NCBI RefSeq assembly: GCF_020731145.1
Contig: NZ_JAJFZN010000004.1
Span: 62,001 to 126,000 of the forward strand
From: Sneathiella sp. HT1-7
Lineage (GTDB): Bacteria > Pseudomonadota > Alphaproteobacteria > Sneathiellales > Sneathiellaceae
Direction: 5' to 3'
DNA length: 64,000 bases
Numbering within the stretch: the first letter of the stretch is position 1; the number at the start of each line of letters is the position of its first letter. The position numbers and the translations under genes were made by a program. The notes beneath the pieces are model-generated. The model saw nothing but the letters and a program-made list of their open reading frames with translations. It was not told the origin of the DNA and did not search any database. This document shows positions 26,312-36,324 of the stretch, piece after piece.

Positions 26312-27667
26312 GTGGAATTCGATTACGATCTTTTTGTCATCGGGGCTGGCTCCGGCGGTGTCCGTGCGTCTCGCATCTCCTCCAACCTCGGGGCCAAGGT
26401 GGCCATCGCAGAAGAGTTTCGCGTTGGCGGAACTTGCGTCATTCGTGGTTGCGTGCCGAAAAAACTTTTGGTCTATGCGAGCCATTTCTCAGAAGATTTT
26501 GAGGATGCGGCCGCTTATGGCTGGACCGTCGGAGAAACGAGCCATTCATGGGAAACCCTGATTGCCAACAAAGACAAGGAAATCGACCGGCTGAACCGCA
26601 TCTATCATACGATCCTCGATAATAATAAGGTGGAGCTGTATCAGGGGCGGGCTACTCTGGTTGATCGCAACACCGTTAGGGTTGGCGATAAGGAAATTAC
26701 GGCGAAATATATCCTGATCGCCACGGGCGGCGCGCCGGTCATGCCGGATGTGCCGGGGATCGAGCATGCCATTTCCTCCAATGAGGCGCTGCATCTGGAA
26801 GAATTCCCGAAACGCGTGATTATCGTTGGCGGTGGTTATATCGCGGTTGAGTTTGCGGGTATCTTTAATGGCCTCGGTGCGGAAGTCACGCAGCTTTATC
26901 GGAGCACACAGATCCTGCGCGGTTTCGATAAGGATGTGCAGAACTTCCTCGCGGATGAGATCCAGAAAAAGGGTATCGATTTGCGCACGCATTCGAACCC
27001 GGCCAAAATCGAGAAGACCGATAGCGGACTTAAAGTCACGCTGGAGGATGGCGATGTACTCGAAACAGATGCGATCATGTATGCCACGGGTCGGCGCCCC
27101 AACACGGACGGGCTCGGGCTGGAAGATATCGGCGTTGAGCTGAAAGAAAATGGTGCGGTCAAGGTCGCACCGGATTCGCAGACTACCGTCGATAATATCT
27201 ATGCCGTTGGCGATGTCACCGACAGGATCGCGCTCACCCCCGTCGCCATTCATGAGGGCATGGCCTTCGCCGAGACGGTTTTTGGGGGTCGCCCCCGCGC
27301 AATGGATCACGAAAATGTCCCCTCCGCCGTCTTTTCTCATCCACAGGTCGGAACCGTGGGCCTGAGCGAGGCGGATGCACGGGAAAAATACGGTGAAGTC
27401 GATATCTATAAATCCGACTTCCGCCCGATGAAGATGACCCTCACCGGCGGCACGGAGAAGGCGTTTGTGAAACTGATCGTCGATGCTAAGACGGATATCG
27501 TTGTTGGGGCCCATATCGTCGGATCCGACGCGGCAGAGATTATTCAGGCCGTCGGCATCGCGCTGAAATGCAAGGCGACAAAGGCACAATTTGACGCAAC
27601 AGTTGGCGTTCATCCTTCGCTCGCGGAGGAAATCGTCACCATGCGGGAGAAATTTATCGCGGCCTGA
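26312..27667 (+). CDS. gor: Glutathione-disulfide reductase
   Basis: A FAD-dependent disulfide reductase that regenerates glutathione with NADPH. It shows the FAD-binding GAGSGGVRASR, the redox motif GGTCVIRGCVPKK with the two active cysteines, the NAD(P)-binding GGGYIAVEFAG, ATGRRPNTDG, and the C-terminal HPSLAEEIVTM with the catalytic His and Glu. I chose GTG 26312, which has AGGAAG (26300-26305) 6 nt upstream and gives 452 residues; an ATG at 26285 lacks any ribosome-binding site. It lies 69 nt after gabD. Confidence 0.93.
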   Translation: MEFDYDLFVIGAGSGGVRASRISSNLGAKVAIAEEFRVGGTCVIRGCVPKKLLVYASHFSEDFEDAAAYGWTVGETSHSWETLIANKDKEIDRLNRIYHTILDNNKVELYQGRATLVDRNTVRVGDKEITAKYILIATGGAPVMPDVPGIEHAISSNEALHLEEFPKRVIIVGGGYIAVEFAGIFNGLGAEVTQLYRSTQILRGFDKDVQNFLADEIQKKGIDLRTHSNPAKIEKTDSGLKVTLEDGDVLETDAIMYATGRRPNTDGLGLEDIGVELKENGAVKVAPDSQTTVDNIYAVGDVTDRIALTPVAIHEGMAFAETVFGGRPRAMDHENVPSAVFSHPQVGTVGLSEADAREKYGEVDIYKSDFRPMKMTLTGGTEKAFVKLIVDAKTDIVVGAHIVGSDAAEIIQAVGIALKCKATKAQFDATVGVHPSLAEEIVTMREKFIAA

Positions 27668-27700
27668 TACCGATGCCATTTTCGGAATTAAGCACGTAAT

Positions 27701-27740
27701 TGGCCGGTTTTTTGACCGAAATGTCAAGAAATGGCCGGTT
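27701..27740. repeat. 9-bp direct repeats upstream of DAHP synthase
   Basis: TGGCCGGTT occurs at 27701-27709 and 27732-27740, 31 bp apart (three helical turns), ending 73 nt upstream of the DAHP synthase ATG. Each contains the palindrome GGCCGG. It may be a tandem regulator site, or chance in a 146-nt gap. Confidence 0.35.
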
Positions 27741-27813
27741 ATCCATTGCGAAAACCATAAAAGGCTGTAGATAATAGATTTTTTAGAGCGAATGAGATTT
27801 AAGGAATATAGAG

Positions 27814-29193
27814 ATGTCTAAAACCTGGACCCCTGAAAGCTGGAGACAAAAACCTGTACGCCAGCTGCCAACATATCCGGACATCCAGGCCGTCGAAGCG
27901 GTCGAGAAGGAGTTGAAATCCTTTCCGCCGCTCGTTTTTGCGGGCGAAGCACGGAACCTGAAGAAAAAGCTGGCCGAGGTTGCCAATGGTCGGGCTTTTC
28001 TTCTTCAAGGGGGTGACTGCGCCGAAAGCTTCGCGGAATTCCATCCAGATAACATTCGCGACACCTTCAAGGTCCTGTTGCAGATGGCGGTTGTCCTTAC
28101 TTTCGGCGCGAACTGCCCGATCGTGAAGGTGGGCCGTCTTGCCGGTCAATTTGCCAAGCCCCGTTCATCTGATACGGAAACGGTGGACGGTGTCGAATTG
28201 CCAAGCTACCGCGGCGATATCATCAATGGTTTCGAATTTGACGAAAACTCCCGCGTGCCGGATCCAACTCGGATGTTGAAAGGCTACTCTCAGGCGGCCT
28301 CAACCCTCAACCTTCTGCGGGCATTCGCACAAGGTGGTTATGCGGACCTGCATCAAGTTCATAGCTGGAACATGGGCTTTGTCGCGAGTGGAGCACAGGG
28401 GGACCGGTACCGTGAAATGGCGGATCGTATTCATGATGCACTTGCCTTCATGGAAGCCTGTGGCGTTTCCTCAACCAACACACCGGAAATGGGGCGTACA
28501 GATTTCTACACCTCACATGAGGCGTTGCTGCTCCCCTATGAGCAGTCTCTGACCCGCATTGACAGCACATCGGGTGACTATTACGACACGTCTGCGCATA
28601 TGCTGTGGATCGGTGATCGTACGCGTGATCCGGATGAGGCGCATGTGGAATTCCTGCGTGGTGTTTCCAACCCGATCGGTGTCAAGGCCGGCCCGACTCA
28701 GACCGCGGATGGCTTGCTCCGCCTCATTGACGAGTTGAACCCGGAGAATGAGGCCGGTCGCATGACCGTCATTTGCCGCTTCGGCGCGGATAATGTCGAA
28801 AAGCATTTGCCGGAACTAATTCGCAAGATTGAACGGGAAGGGCGGACGGTTGTCTGGTCCTGCGATCCGATGCATGGCAATACAATCAAATCAACAACCG
28901 GATACAAAACGCGCCCTGTTGACCGTATCCTGGCGGAAGTACGTCAGTTCTTCGATGTGCATCAGGCGGAAGGCTCTTATGCCGGAGGTGTTCATTTCGA
29001 AATGACCGGACAGAATGTCACCGAATGTATCGGCGGCGCGTTCGAGGTAACCGAGGAGGGATTGAGCGATCGCTATCATACGGCTTGTGATCCACGCCTC
29101 AATGCCAATCAGGCACTGGAGCTTGCGTTCCTTATCTCCGAAATGATCAAAAAAGAAAGGGGAAATGGGACGGCAATTGCAGCCGCCTCGTAA
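27814..29193 (+). CDS. Class II 3-deoxy-7-phosphoheptulonate (DAHP) synthase
   Basis: The enzyme joins phosphoenolpyruvate and erythrose-4-phosphate at the start of the shikimate pathway. The 459-residue length and plant-like motifs identify the class II type: [28 protein letters not shown] with the metal-binding Cys, [20 protein letters not shown]-like [10 protein letters not shown], and the C-terminal [18 protein letters not shown] 27814 follows an AAGGA element. pncB starts 12 nt downstream, so the two may share a transcript although their pathways differ. No class I paralogue lies in the window. Confidence 0.95.
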   Translation: MSKTWTPESWRQKPVRQLPTYPDIQAVEAVEKELKSFPPLVFAGEARNLKKKLAEVANGRAFLLQGGDCAESFAEFHPDNIRDTFKVLLQMAVVLTFGANCPIVKVGRLAGQFAKPRSSDTETVDGVELPSYRGDIINGFEFDENSRVPDPTRMLKGYSQAASTLNLLRAFAQGGYADLHQVHSWNMGFVASGAQGDRYREMADRIHDALAFMEACGVSSTNTPEMGRTDFYTSHEALLLPYEQSLTRIDSTSGDYYDTSAHMLWIGDRTRDPDEAHVEFLRGVSNPIGVKAGPTQTADGLLRLIDELNPENEAGRMTVICRFGADNVEKHLPELIRKIEREGRTVVWSCDPMHGNTIKSTTGYKTRPVDRILAEVRQFFDVHQAEGSYAGGVHFEMTGQNVTECIGGAFEVTEEGLSDRYHTACDPRLNANQALELAFLISEMIKKERGNGTAIAAAS

Positions 29194-29205
29194 CCTTTAA
29201 CCAAT

Positions 29206-30360
29206 ATGACCAGCCAGACGCCAGTAGCTAAAAGGGAGGCGGTGGATGCATCCATCGCTGACCATACAGATCAGTATTTCAACAAGACAAAGCGCGTCAT
29301 CGGACAATTTGGCGATAAAACAGTAACTTATGCTGTTTTTATGCGGCGTCCGGTTATCTTCTGTCCACAGATTATGCTCGATTGGCTGGATAATATTGCG
29401 AAGATGCGCAATCACAGCTTCAAGATTGAACCTTGCTTTGAGGAAGGGGATTGGGTCGGCGCCGGTGAACCTCTGGTCTATATCACAGGAAGCTTTCACG
29501 ATCTTGTCGATCTGGAAACGCTTTACTTGCAAAAACTCGGCTCGGCCTGCGTCGCCGCCTACAACGCCTTCACCATGTGCTCACACTTGCCCGAAGTGAA
29601 GTTTCTCGCGATGGATGCCCGTCATTGTGCGGGAAGTGAAATGGCCGATATGATGGCCTATGCTGCCTCCGTCGGGAGCCGCGCGGCACAAAAGGAATTT
29701 GACGCAGTCGGCTTTATCGGAAATGCCAATAACGCCACGGCGCATTATTTTGGAAATGACAAAGGCCTCGGCACTATGCCGCACGCCCTGATCGGCTACG
29801 CGGGGAGCACGACACGCGCAGCCGAGATGTTCCATGAAAGCTTTCCCGATGATCCACTCACCGTCCTTGTTGACTACTACGGCAAGGAAGTGACCGATGC
29901 ATTGGCGACCTGCAAACGGTTTCCGGAACTGGCGGCAAAGGGAAAGATGTCCGTCCGTATGGATACCCATGGTGGCCGCTTTATTGAAGGGCTCGATCCT
30001 GCAACGTCTTATGCTGTGCTGGAACGTTATATGCCCCGTGGTATTCGGCAGTACCGGTCGGAGCAGGAACTGAAATGGCTGGTCGGAACAGGTGTTTCTG
30101 CGGCTGCAATTTACTCAATGCGCGAAAAACTTGATGATGCGGGTTTTGAGAAGGTCAAGATTGTTGCCTCCTCAGGTTTCTCGGTTGAGAAATGCCGAAT
30201 TATGGGAAATATGAAGGCGCCAATTGATGTGGTCGGCACCGGATCCTTCCTGCCGGAGATCTGGCCCGAGACTTATGCCACCGCAGATATCATCGCCTAT
30301 GACGGTGTCCCAGGCGTTAAAGTGGGCCGTGAATTCCTTCTCAAGAAGGAAAAGCGCTAA
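29206..30360 (+). CDS. pncB: Nicotinate phosphoribosyltransferase
   Basis: A 384-residue NAPRTase-family enzyme that salvages nicotinate to nicotinate mononucleotide for NAD. The core segments AMDARHCAGSEMADMMAYAASVG, IGNANNATAHYFG, GTMPHALIGYAG and VRMDTHGGRFIEGLD hold the phosphate- and substrate-binding residues. It is shorter than E. coli PncB but matches the alphaproteobacterial type. It follows the DAHP synthase gene by 12 nt. nadE, the last step of NAD synthesis, lies 1.5 kb downstream, across an MFS gene, which is consistent with a loose NAD cluster. Confidence 0.87.
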   Translation: MTSQTPVAKREAVDASIADHTDQYFNKTKRVIGQFGDKTVTYAVFMRRPVIFCPQIMLDWLDNIAKMRNHSFKIEPCFEEGDWVGAGEPLVYITGSFHDLVDLETLYLQKLGSACVAAYNAFTMCSHLPEVKFLAMDARHCAGSEMADMMAYAASVGSRAAQKEFDAVGFIGNANNATAHYFGNDKGLGTMPHALIGYAGSTTRAAEMFHESFPDDPLTVLVDYYGKEVTDALATCKRFPELAAKGKMSVRMDTHGGRFIEGLDPATSYAVLERYMPRGIRQYRSEQELKWLVGTGVSAAAIYSMREKLDDAGFEKVKIVASSGFSVEKCRIMGNMKAPIDVVGTGSFLPEIWPETYATADIIAYDGVPGVKVGREFLLKKEKR

Positions 30361-30466
30361 CACTTCCTTCCTGGAATAGGATATGTCGCTTTTTGATTGG
30401 CAAGACGCCCTGTTTATGATCAAAAGCGGATAAATTAACTAGCCCTCTTTTTCAGATAGGTCGGCC

Positions 30467-31804
30467 ATGTACGCTGCTGTATTAAATTCGTGGCCGCTCC
30501 TGATGGGGTTGGGCCTGCTGATGATCGGAAACGGCCTGCAACTCAGCCTTGTCGGTATCCGCGCATCCCTGGAAGGATTCCCGGCCGCCGTGACCGGTCT
30601 GGTGATGTCCGCCTACTATCTCGGCTTCCTGTTCGGGTCCGTTATCACGCCTAAAATTCTTGCCAACGTCGGCCATGTCCGCGTCTTTGCGGCGCTGGCA
30701 TCGCTCGCCTCTTCGGCGGCGTTGATCTATGTCGTGTTTGTCGATCCCTTTGTTTGGGGTGCGATGCGGTTTATGACGGGTTTCGCCTTCGCGGGTCTTT
30801 ATATCGTCTGCGAAAGCTGGCTCAATGACGCGGCGACCAACGAAACACGCGGGCAACTCCTCTCCGTCTATATGATCATCATGATGGGTGGGATGGCACT
30901 TGGTCAGGTCTTCCTGAATGTGGCAGACCCCGGTGGTTATTCGCTCTTTATCTTTGTTTCCGTGCTGGTTTCCTTGTCCTTGATCCCGATGGCTCTGACC
31001 GCAAACCCGGCGCCCAACTTTACCGCCAGCACCCGACTCAAGCTGAAGGAGCTTTATAACATCTCCCCGCTTGGTGTTGTCGGCATGTGCGCGCAAGGCG
31101 TTATCGGCGGTGCCTTCTACGGTATGGCGGCGGTGTATGGTGATAATATCGGTCTGTCTGTTGCGCAAATTTCCAGTTTCATCACGGTGTCCATTATGGG
31201 CGGTGTCCTGTTGCAATGGCCTGTTGGGCGGCTTTCGGATAAATTCGATCGACGCATGGTGCTGATGGTCACCACCATGTTAAGCGGCGGCGCCGCCTTG
31301 CTTGCAATGTATGCCGGGGAGACGGACAACTTCCTGCTGTTCCTGGGCGCGGTCGCGCTTTTCGGTGGCTTTTCTGTTCCGCTTTACTCTCTCTGTATTG
31401 CCTATACCAATGACTATCTGGAACCGGATAAGATGGTTGCGGCCAGCAGCGGCCTGATGTTTGCCAACGGCGTCGGCGCGATTTTCGGCCCACTGATTGT
31501 CGGACAGTTCATGACCTTCCTTGGCAGCATGATCTTCTTTGCCTGGATTGCGGGCGCCCATATTGCCATCGGCATATTCGCCATATACCGGATGCAGATA
31601 ACCCGTGCCATGCCAATGGAGGATCAAGGGGCCTTCGTTGCCATGCCGGTTCGCGCCGGTGCGGCGGTTGCCACGCTTAACCCGGAAACGGAAGAATGGG
31701 TCAATGACGAACCCCCGGCTTATAGTGAAGGGGAGGTCGACGAGGATGCGGAACAGACGGAAATCATGGATGACGGCCCCGCCTATGGCTCGAATAATCC
31801 CTGA
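30467..31804 (+). CDS. MFS transporter, YcaD-like
   Basis: A 445-residue major facilitator with twelve hydrophobic helices. It shows the family loop signature GRLSDKFDRRMVLM between helices 8 and 9 and the early RASLEGFPAAVTGLVMSAYYLGFLFGS region seen in YcaD-like members. The last about 60 residues are acidic and proline-containing (EEWVNDEPPAYSEGEVDEDA), an unusual cytoplasmic tail. It lies between pncB and nadE. A precursor import role for NAD synthesis is possible from context but is only inference. Confidence 0.82.
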   Translation: MYAAVLNSWPLLMGLGLLMIGNGLQLSLVGIRASLEGFPAAVTGLVMSAYYLGFLFGSVITPKILANVGHVRVFAALASLASSAALIYVVFVDPFVWGAMRFMTGFAFAGLYIVCESWLNDAATNETRGQLLSVYMIIMMGGMALGQVFLNVADPGGYSLFIFVSVLVSLSLIPMALTANPAPNFTASTRLKLKELYNISPLGVVGMCAQGVIGGAFYGMAAVYGDNIGLSVAQISSFITVSIMGGVLLQWPVGRLSDKFDRRMVLMVTTMLSGGAALLAMYAGETDNFLLFLGAVALFGGFSVPLYSLCIAYTNDYLEPDKMVAASSGLMFANGVGAIFGPLIVGQFMTFLGSMIFFAWIAGAHIAIGIFAIYRMQITRAMPMEDQGAFVAMPVRAGAAVATLNPETEEWVNDEPPAYSEGEVDEDAEQTEIMDDGPAYGSNNP

Positions 31805-31885
31805 ATTTCAATTTTTTAGCTGCTTTTCACCGGAAAACACGATCTAGCGATTGCTGCGCGCGTCAAGGCGGGTTAAAAATCCGTC

Positions 31886-33550
31886 ATGACTGATCATTTG
31901 AAAATTGCACTGGCGCAGGCAAACCCGACACTTGGGGATATTGCCGGGAATGTTACGCTCGCCCGGGCCTTTCGCGAAGAGGCTGAAGCCTTTGGTGCGG
32001 ATATTGTCGTCTATCCTGAATTATTCCTGACGGGATACCCGCCGGAAGACCTGGTTGAGAAGCCGGCTTTTCAGCGTACGGTTCAAGAGGCGATGGAAGA
32101 GTTGGTAGAACTCACTCTCGATGGTGGGCCTGCCATGCTGATGAGTGCACCGCTGGTGGAAGACGGCAATCTTTATAATGCCGTTTGCTTATTGGAAGAA
32201 GGCAAGATTTCCGCCCGACGCTTCAAGAACAAACTGCCCAATTATGGTGTCTTTGACGAAGTCCGGGTTTTTGATGCCGGGCCTCTTCCCGGGCCAATCC
32301 CGTTCAAGGGTGTCCGTCTTGGTGTCATGATATGTGAAGATATGTGGTATCCCGAGGTCGCCGAGTGTCTGAGTGAGACCGGTGCGGAAATGTTGATCGT
32401 GCCGAATGGCAGCCCGTATGATCATATGAAGCCTGATGAACGGCTGAACCATGCGATCCACCGGGTGACGGAAACGGGCCTCCCGCTCATATATCTTAAC
32501 CAAATTGGCGGACAGGATGAACTTGTGTTTGACGGCTCGTCTTTCGTTATGAATGCGGACCGGTCACTTACCGTTCAGATGCCCGGATGGAAAGAGGGGC
32601 TTGTTGTAACCGATTGGCGTCGTCAGGAAGACGGGAATTGGAGATGTGAAACAGAAGAGATTACGGAACCCGGTAATGAGCTCGAACAAATCTATCACGC
32701 GATGGTTCTGGGCTTAAAAGACTATGTGGAGAAAAACCGCTTTCCCGGTGTTTTGCTGGGTTTGTCTGGCGGAATTGACAGCGCGCTCAGCGCCGCCGTC
32801 GCCGTTGATGCCCTCGGCGCGGAACGGGTTCACTGCGTCATGATGCCGTCAAAATACACCTCCACGGAAAGTCTTGATGATGCGGCAGAATGCGCACGCC
32901 TTCTGAATGCCACGCTCGATAATATTTCAATTGTGCCCGCAGTCGAGGCATTCGATGTGATGCTGCGCGAACCCTTCGCCGGGTTGGAGCAAGACATCAC
33001 GGAGGAAAATATCCAGTCACGTATTCGCGGCATGACCCTGATGGCGCTCTCCAACAAGCTCGGCTATATGGTACTGACAACGGGCAACAAGTCGGAAATG
33101 TCCGTCGGTTATGCAACGCTCTATGGCGATATGTGCGGCGGCTATTCGGTGCTGAAAGACGTTTACAAAATTACCTGCTTCAAGCTGTCGGAATGGCGTA
33201 ATACGCATTTCTCACCACTCTTCAAGGGCGCACCTGGGCCAGTGATGCCGCAGAATGTCATCACAAAACCCCCAACAGCGGAACTGCGCGAAGATCAAAA
33301 GGACGAAGACAGCCTGCCACCCTATGAAATTCTGGATGGCATTCTTTATGGTCTGGTGGAGAAGGAGAGTTCCTTCGCAGAACTGGTGGAGGCCGGATAT
33401 GATACCCATACCATCGCTCGCATCCAGAACCTGCTTTATATCGCCGAGTATAAGCGCCGTCAGGCGCCGCCTGGCGTCAAGATTTCCACAAAAAGTTTCG
33501 GGCGCGACCGGCGCTATCCAATAACCAACGCCTTTAGAGATAAGCGATAA
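31886..33550 (+). CDS. nadE: Glutamine-dependent NAD+ synthase
   Basis: A 554-residue two-domain enzyme that amidates nicotinate adenine dinucleotide. The N-terminal nitrilase-type glutaminase has the Glu (VVYPELFLTGYPPEDL), Lys (RFKNKLPNYGVFDE) and Cys (GVMICEDMWYPE) residues; the synthetase domain begins with LGLSGGIDSALSAAVA, the ATP-pyrophosphatase loop. The C-terminal ISTKSFGRDRRYPITNAFRD is standard for this type. Its TAA overlaps the ATG of gltX by one base (TAATG), so the two are translationally coupled. Confidence 0.96.
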   Translation: MTDHLKIALAQANPTLGDIAGNVTLARAFREEAEAFGADIVVYPELFLTGYPPEDLVEKPAFQRTVQEAMEELVELTLDGGPAMLMSAPLVEDGNLYNAVCLLEEGKISARRFKNKLPNYGVFDEVRVFDAGPLPGPIPFKGVRLGVMICEDMWYPEVAECLSETGAEMLIVPNGSPYDHMKPDERLNHAIHRVTETGLPLIYLNQIGGQDELVFDGSSFVMNADRSLTVQMPGWKEGLVVTDWRRQEDGNWRCETEEITEPGNELEQIYHAMVLGLKDYVEKNRFPGVLLGLSGGIDSALSAAVAVDALGAERVHCVMMPSKYTSTESLDDAAECARLLNATLDNISIVPAVEAFDVMLREPFAGLEQDITEENIQSRIRGMTLMALSNKLGYMVLTTGNKSEMSVGYATLYGDMCGGYSVLKDVYKITCFKLSEWRNTHFSPLFKGAPGPVMPQNVITKPPTAELREDQKDEDSLPPYEILDGILYGLVEKESSFAELVEAGYDTHTIARIQNLLYIAEYKRRQAPPGVKISTKSFGRDRRYPITNAFRDKR

Positions 33551-34878
33551 TGACTAAATTACGATTTGCGCCGAGCCCGACAGGGTATTTGCATGTCGGC
33601 AATGCACGGCTTGCCCTGATTAACTGGCTGACCGCGAAGAAAGAGGGCGGGGAGATGATCCTCCGTCTCGATGACACGGACGAGGAACGCTCGACCGAGG
33701 AATATGCGGACGCCATTCAGGAGGATCTCAAATGGCTCGGGTTGGATTGGTCGGAACTGAAGAAGCAGTCGGACCGAAGCGATGCCTATACTGCCGCGTT
33801 CGAAACGCTAAAGGCTGCCGGGCGGCTCTATCCCTGTTATGAAACCGGCGAAGAGCTGGACTATAAGCGCAAGCGGCAGTTGGCCCGCAAACTCCCGCCG
33901 ATCTATGACCGCACCGCGTTAGACCTGACTGAGGAAGACAAAGCCAAATATGAGGGGGAGGGACGCAAAGCCCATTGGCGTTTCAAGTTGGATCAAGTCG
34001 TTATCCGCTGGAAAGACATGGTGCGCGGAACCGTTGAGGTCGATGGCGCCAGCATGTCGGACCCGGTCCTGATCCGCTCCGACGGGCGGCCGCTCTATCA
34101 TATGCCCTCTGTCGTGGATGACATTGATTTCAAGATCACCCATGTCATCCGCGGGGAGGATCATGTGAGCAATACGGCGCTCCATATCCAGATATTTGAG
34201 GCATTGGGCGCGAGCGTGCCGACATTCGGTCATATCCCGCTGCTGACGGGACCGGGTGGGGAGCCCCTTTCCAAACGAGAGGGGAGCCAGAGCCTCCGGG
34301 AGATGCGCGGGAACGGGATCGAAGCCATGGCCCTTAACAGCCTGCTTGCCCGTCTTGGCACATCTGACAATGTGGAGATCCGCCATAGTCTTGAGGAAAT
34401 CGTCGCCGGGTTCGATATAAGCCATTTCAGCCGCGCCGCCGCGAAATTCGATCCGGCGGAGCTGTCCAATCTAAATGCCAAGCTGCTGCATGAGCTTAAC
34501 TGGGCGGAAGTGAAGGAACGGATCGCCCTTGACGACGCGGACGAGACTTTCTGGCTTGCTATTCGCGGTAACCTCACCACCTTGAAGGATGCCGCGATCT
34601 GGTGGCAGGTGATTACCGGACCGATGACCCCGGTGGTCGAGGATGCGGATTTCTTGAGCGCGGCGGCAGAATTGCTGCCCAGCGGGGAGATGACCACGGA
34701 CAGCTGGAAAGCATGGACAACCGCCGTCAAGGAGAAGACCGGCGCGAAGGGTAAATCGCTGTTTATGCCGCTCCGTCTCGCGCTCACCGGCCAACCGCAC
34801 GGTCCCGAAATGAACAATTTGTTGCCCCTGATCGGCCGGGAAAATATACTCGCGCGCCTGACCGGCACCGCCGACTGA
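33550..34878 (+). CDS. gltX: Glutamyl-tRNA synthetase
   Basis: A class I synthetase that charges tRNA(Glu). The HIGH-type motif is PSPTGYLHVGNARLALINW (from residue 8) and the KMSKS-type motif is PLSKREGS. The 442-residue length and the LRLDDTDEERSTEEYADAI segment match the alphaproteobacterial short GltX group; many alphaproteobacteria carry two GltX copies, one of which can charge tRNA(Gln) as well, and which form this is cannot be decided here. It overlaps nadE by one base and is followed 15 nt on by cysS. Confidence 0.95.
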   Translation: MTKLRFAPSPTGYLHVGNARLALINWLTAKKEGGEMILRLDDTDEERSTEEYADAIQEDLKWLGLDWSELKKQSDRSDAYTAAFETLKAAGRLYPCYETGEELDYKRKRQLARKLPPIYDRTALDLTEEDKAKYEGEGRKAHWRFKLDQVVIRWKDMVRGTVEVDGASMSDPVLIRSDGRPLYHMPSVVDDIDFKITHVIRGEDHVSNTALHIQIFEALGASVPTFGHIPLLTGPGGEPLSKREGSQSLREMRGNGIEAMALNSLLARLGTSDNVEIRHSLEEIVAGFDISHFSRAAAKFDPAELSNLNAKLLHELNWAEVKERIALDDADETFWLAIRGNLTTLKDAAIWWQVITGPMTPVVEDADFLSAAAELLPSGEMTTDSWKAWTTAVKEKTGAKGKSLFMPLRLALTGQPHGPEMNNLLPLIGRENILARLTGTAD

Positions 34879-34893
34879 GTTTGAGGAAGAATA

Positions 34894-36324
34894 GTGACGC
34901 TGCATCTGTACAATACCGCCCATCGACGGAAAGAAGAATTCGTGCCCCTGAAGGAGGGGGAAGTGGGCATGTATGTCTGCGGGCCGACGGTCTATGATTT
35001 CGCCCATATCGGCAATGCGCGCCCGGTTGTGATCTTCGACGTTCTGGCGCGACTGCTGCGACATGAGGGCTACAAGCTCACCTACGTCCGCAATATCACC
35101 GATGTGGAGGACAAGATCATCGCCGCGGCGGAACAGAATGGCGAGAGCATCGACGAACTGACGACCCGCACAACAAAAGCCTATCACGACGATATGGCGG
35201 CACTGAATGCTGAGAAGCCGACCAAGGAACCGCGCGCGACGGAGCATATTGACGGCATGATCCGGATGATCTCGAAATTGATCGAGAAGGGCCACGCCTA
35301 TGAGGCGGAGGGCCATGTGCTGTTCGACGTGAACAGTATGCCCGACTACGGCAAACTTTCGGGCCGCAACCGCGACGATATGATCGCCGGTGCCCGCGTC
35401 GAGGTGGCACCTTATAAAAAAGACCCCGCCGATTTCGTCCTCTGGAAGCCTTCCACCGATGACATGCCGGGATGGGACAGCCCCTGGGGCCGTGGGCGGC
35501 CGGGCTGGCATATTGAATGCTCGGTCATGAGCGAGGCGACGCTCGGTATTACGTTTGATATTCATGGCGGCGGCCGCGACCTGATCTTCCCGCATCATGA
35601 GAATGAAGTGGCGCAAAGCTGCTGCGCCCATGATGGCGCGCCTTTCGCCCGTTATTGGGTGCATAACGGCTTCCTGACAGTCGAGGGAGACAAGATGTCA
35701 AAATCCCTCGGCAATTTCCGTACCGTGCTGGAACTGCTGGAAGAGGCACCGGGGGAAGCCTTACGCCTCAATATGCTGTCTGCCCAGTATCGCCAACCGC
35801 TCGACTGGACAGCGGAAGGGGTCAAGCGCGCGAAAGCCAGCCTCGACCGGCTTTACACCGCCCTTCAGCACCTTGAGGATATAGAGGCCGGACCGATTAA
35901 ACCTGCCGCCGGGGTGATCGCCGCCCTTGAGGATGACCTCAACACGCCACAAGCGCTGACCGAGCTATATGCCCTCGCCGGAGAAGCCAATAAAGCAACG
36001 GATGGTGCGGAAAAAGCGCGGATCAAGGGATTGCTGCTTGGGTCGGGTAATCTCTTGGGACTGTTGCAACAATCACCAAAAGAATGGTTCCAAAGTATAA
36101 CTGTTCATTTAAAGGCAGATTCAATTGAAGCAAGATCAGAGCTTAGCTCACCGGTACTTACATCTGTAATTTCGAAAGAAAATATTGAAACGTTAATTGC
36201 CGAGCGCGACGAAGCCAAAAAACAGAAAAACTACAAGCGGGCCGATGAAATCCGCGACAATTTGAAAGCTGCCGGGATTATCCTCGAAGACGGACCGGGC
36301 GGCACCACATGGAAGAGAGCATAA
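34894..36324 (+). CDS. cysS: Cysteinyl-tRNA synthetase with a short AT-rich insertion
   Basis: A class I synthetase with HIGH as [13 protein letters not shown], zinc ligands near CGPTVYD and [17 protein letters not shown], and KMSKSLGNF. The start is GTG 34894, with AGGAAGAA upstream. Length is 476 residues. Residues about 401-428 (36094-36177), between the helical domain and [13 protein letters not shown], are longer than expected and encoded by A/T-rich rare codons (ATA, AGT, TTA, AGA), unlike the rest of the gene; this looks like a small inserted segment in a surface linker, which leaves the ends intact. The TAA overlaps the cimA ATG by one base. Confidence 0.95.
   Translation: MTLHLYNTAHRRKEEFVPLKEGEVGMYVCGPTVYDFAHIGNARPVVIFDVLARLLRHEGYKLTYVRNITDVEDKIIAAAEQNGESIDELTTRTTKAYHDDMAALNAEKPTKEPRATEHIDGMIRMISKLIEKGHAYEAEGHVLFDVNSMPDYGKLSGRNRDDMIAGARVEVAPYKKDPADFVLWKPSTDDMPGWDSPWGRGRPGWHIECSVMSEATLGITFDIHGGGRDLIFPHHENEVAQSCCAHDGAPFARYWVHNGFLTVEGDKMSKSLGNFRTVLELLEEAPGEALRLNMLSAQYRQPLDWTAEGVKRAKASLDRLYTALQHLEDIEAGPIKPAAGVIAALEDDLNTPQALTELYALAGEANKATDGAEKARIKGLLLGSGNLLGLLQQSPKEWFQSITVHLKADSIEARSELSSPVLTSVISKENIETLIAERDEAKKQKNYKRADEIRDNLKAAGIILEDGPGGTTWKRA

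Noticed and set aside
26546-27727. 393-codon minus-strand ORF opposite gor
   Set aside because: It is a shadow of the glutathione reductase gene; composition and frame follow from its codon usage.
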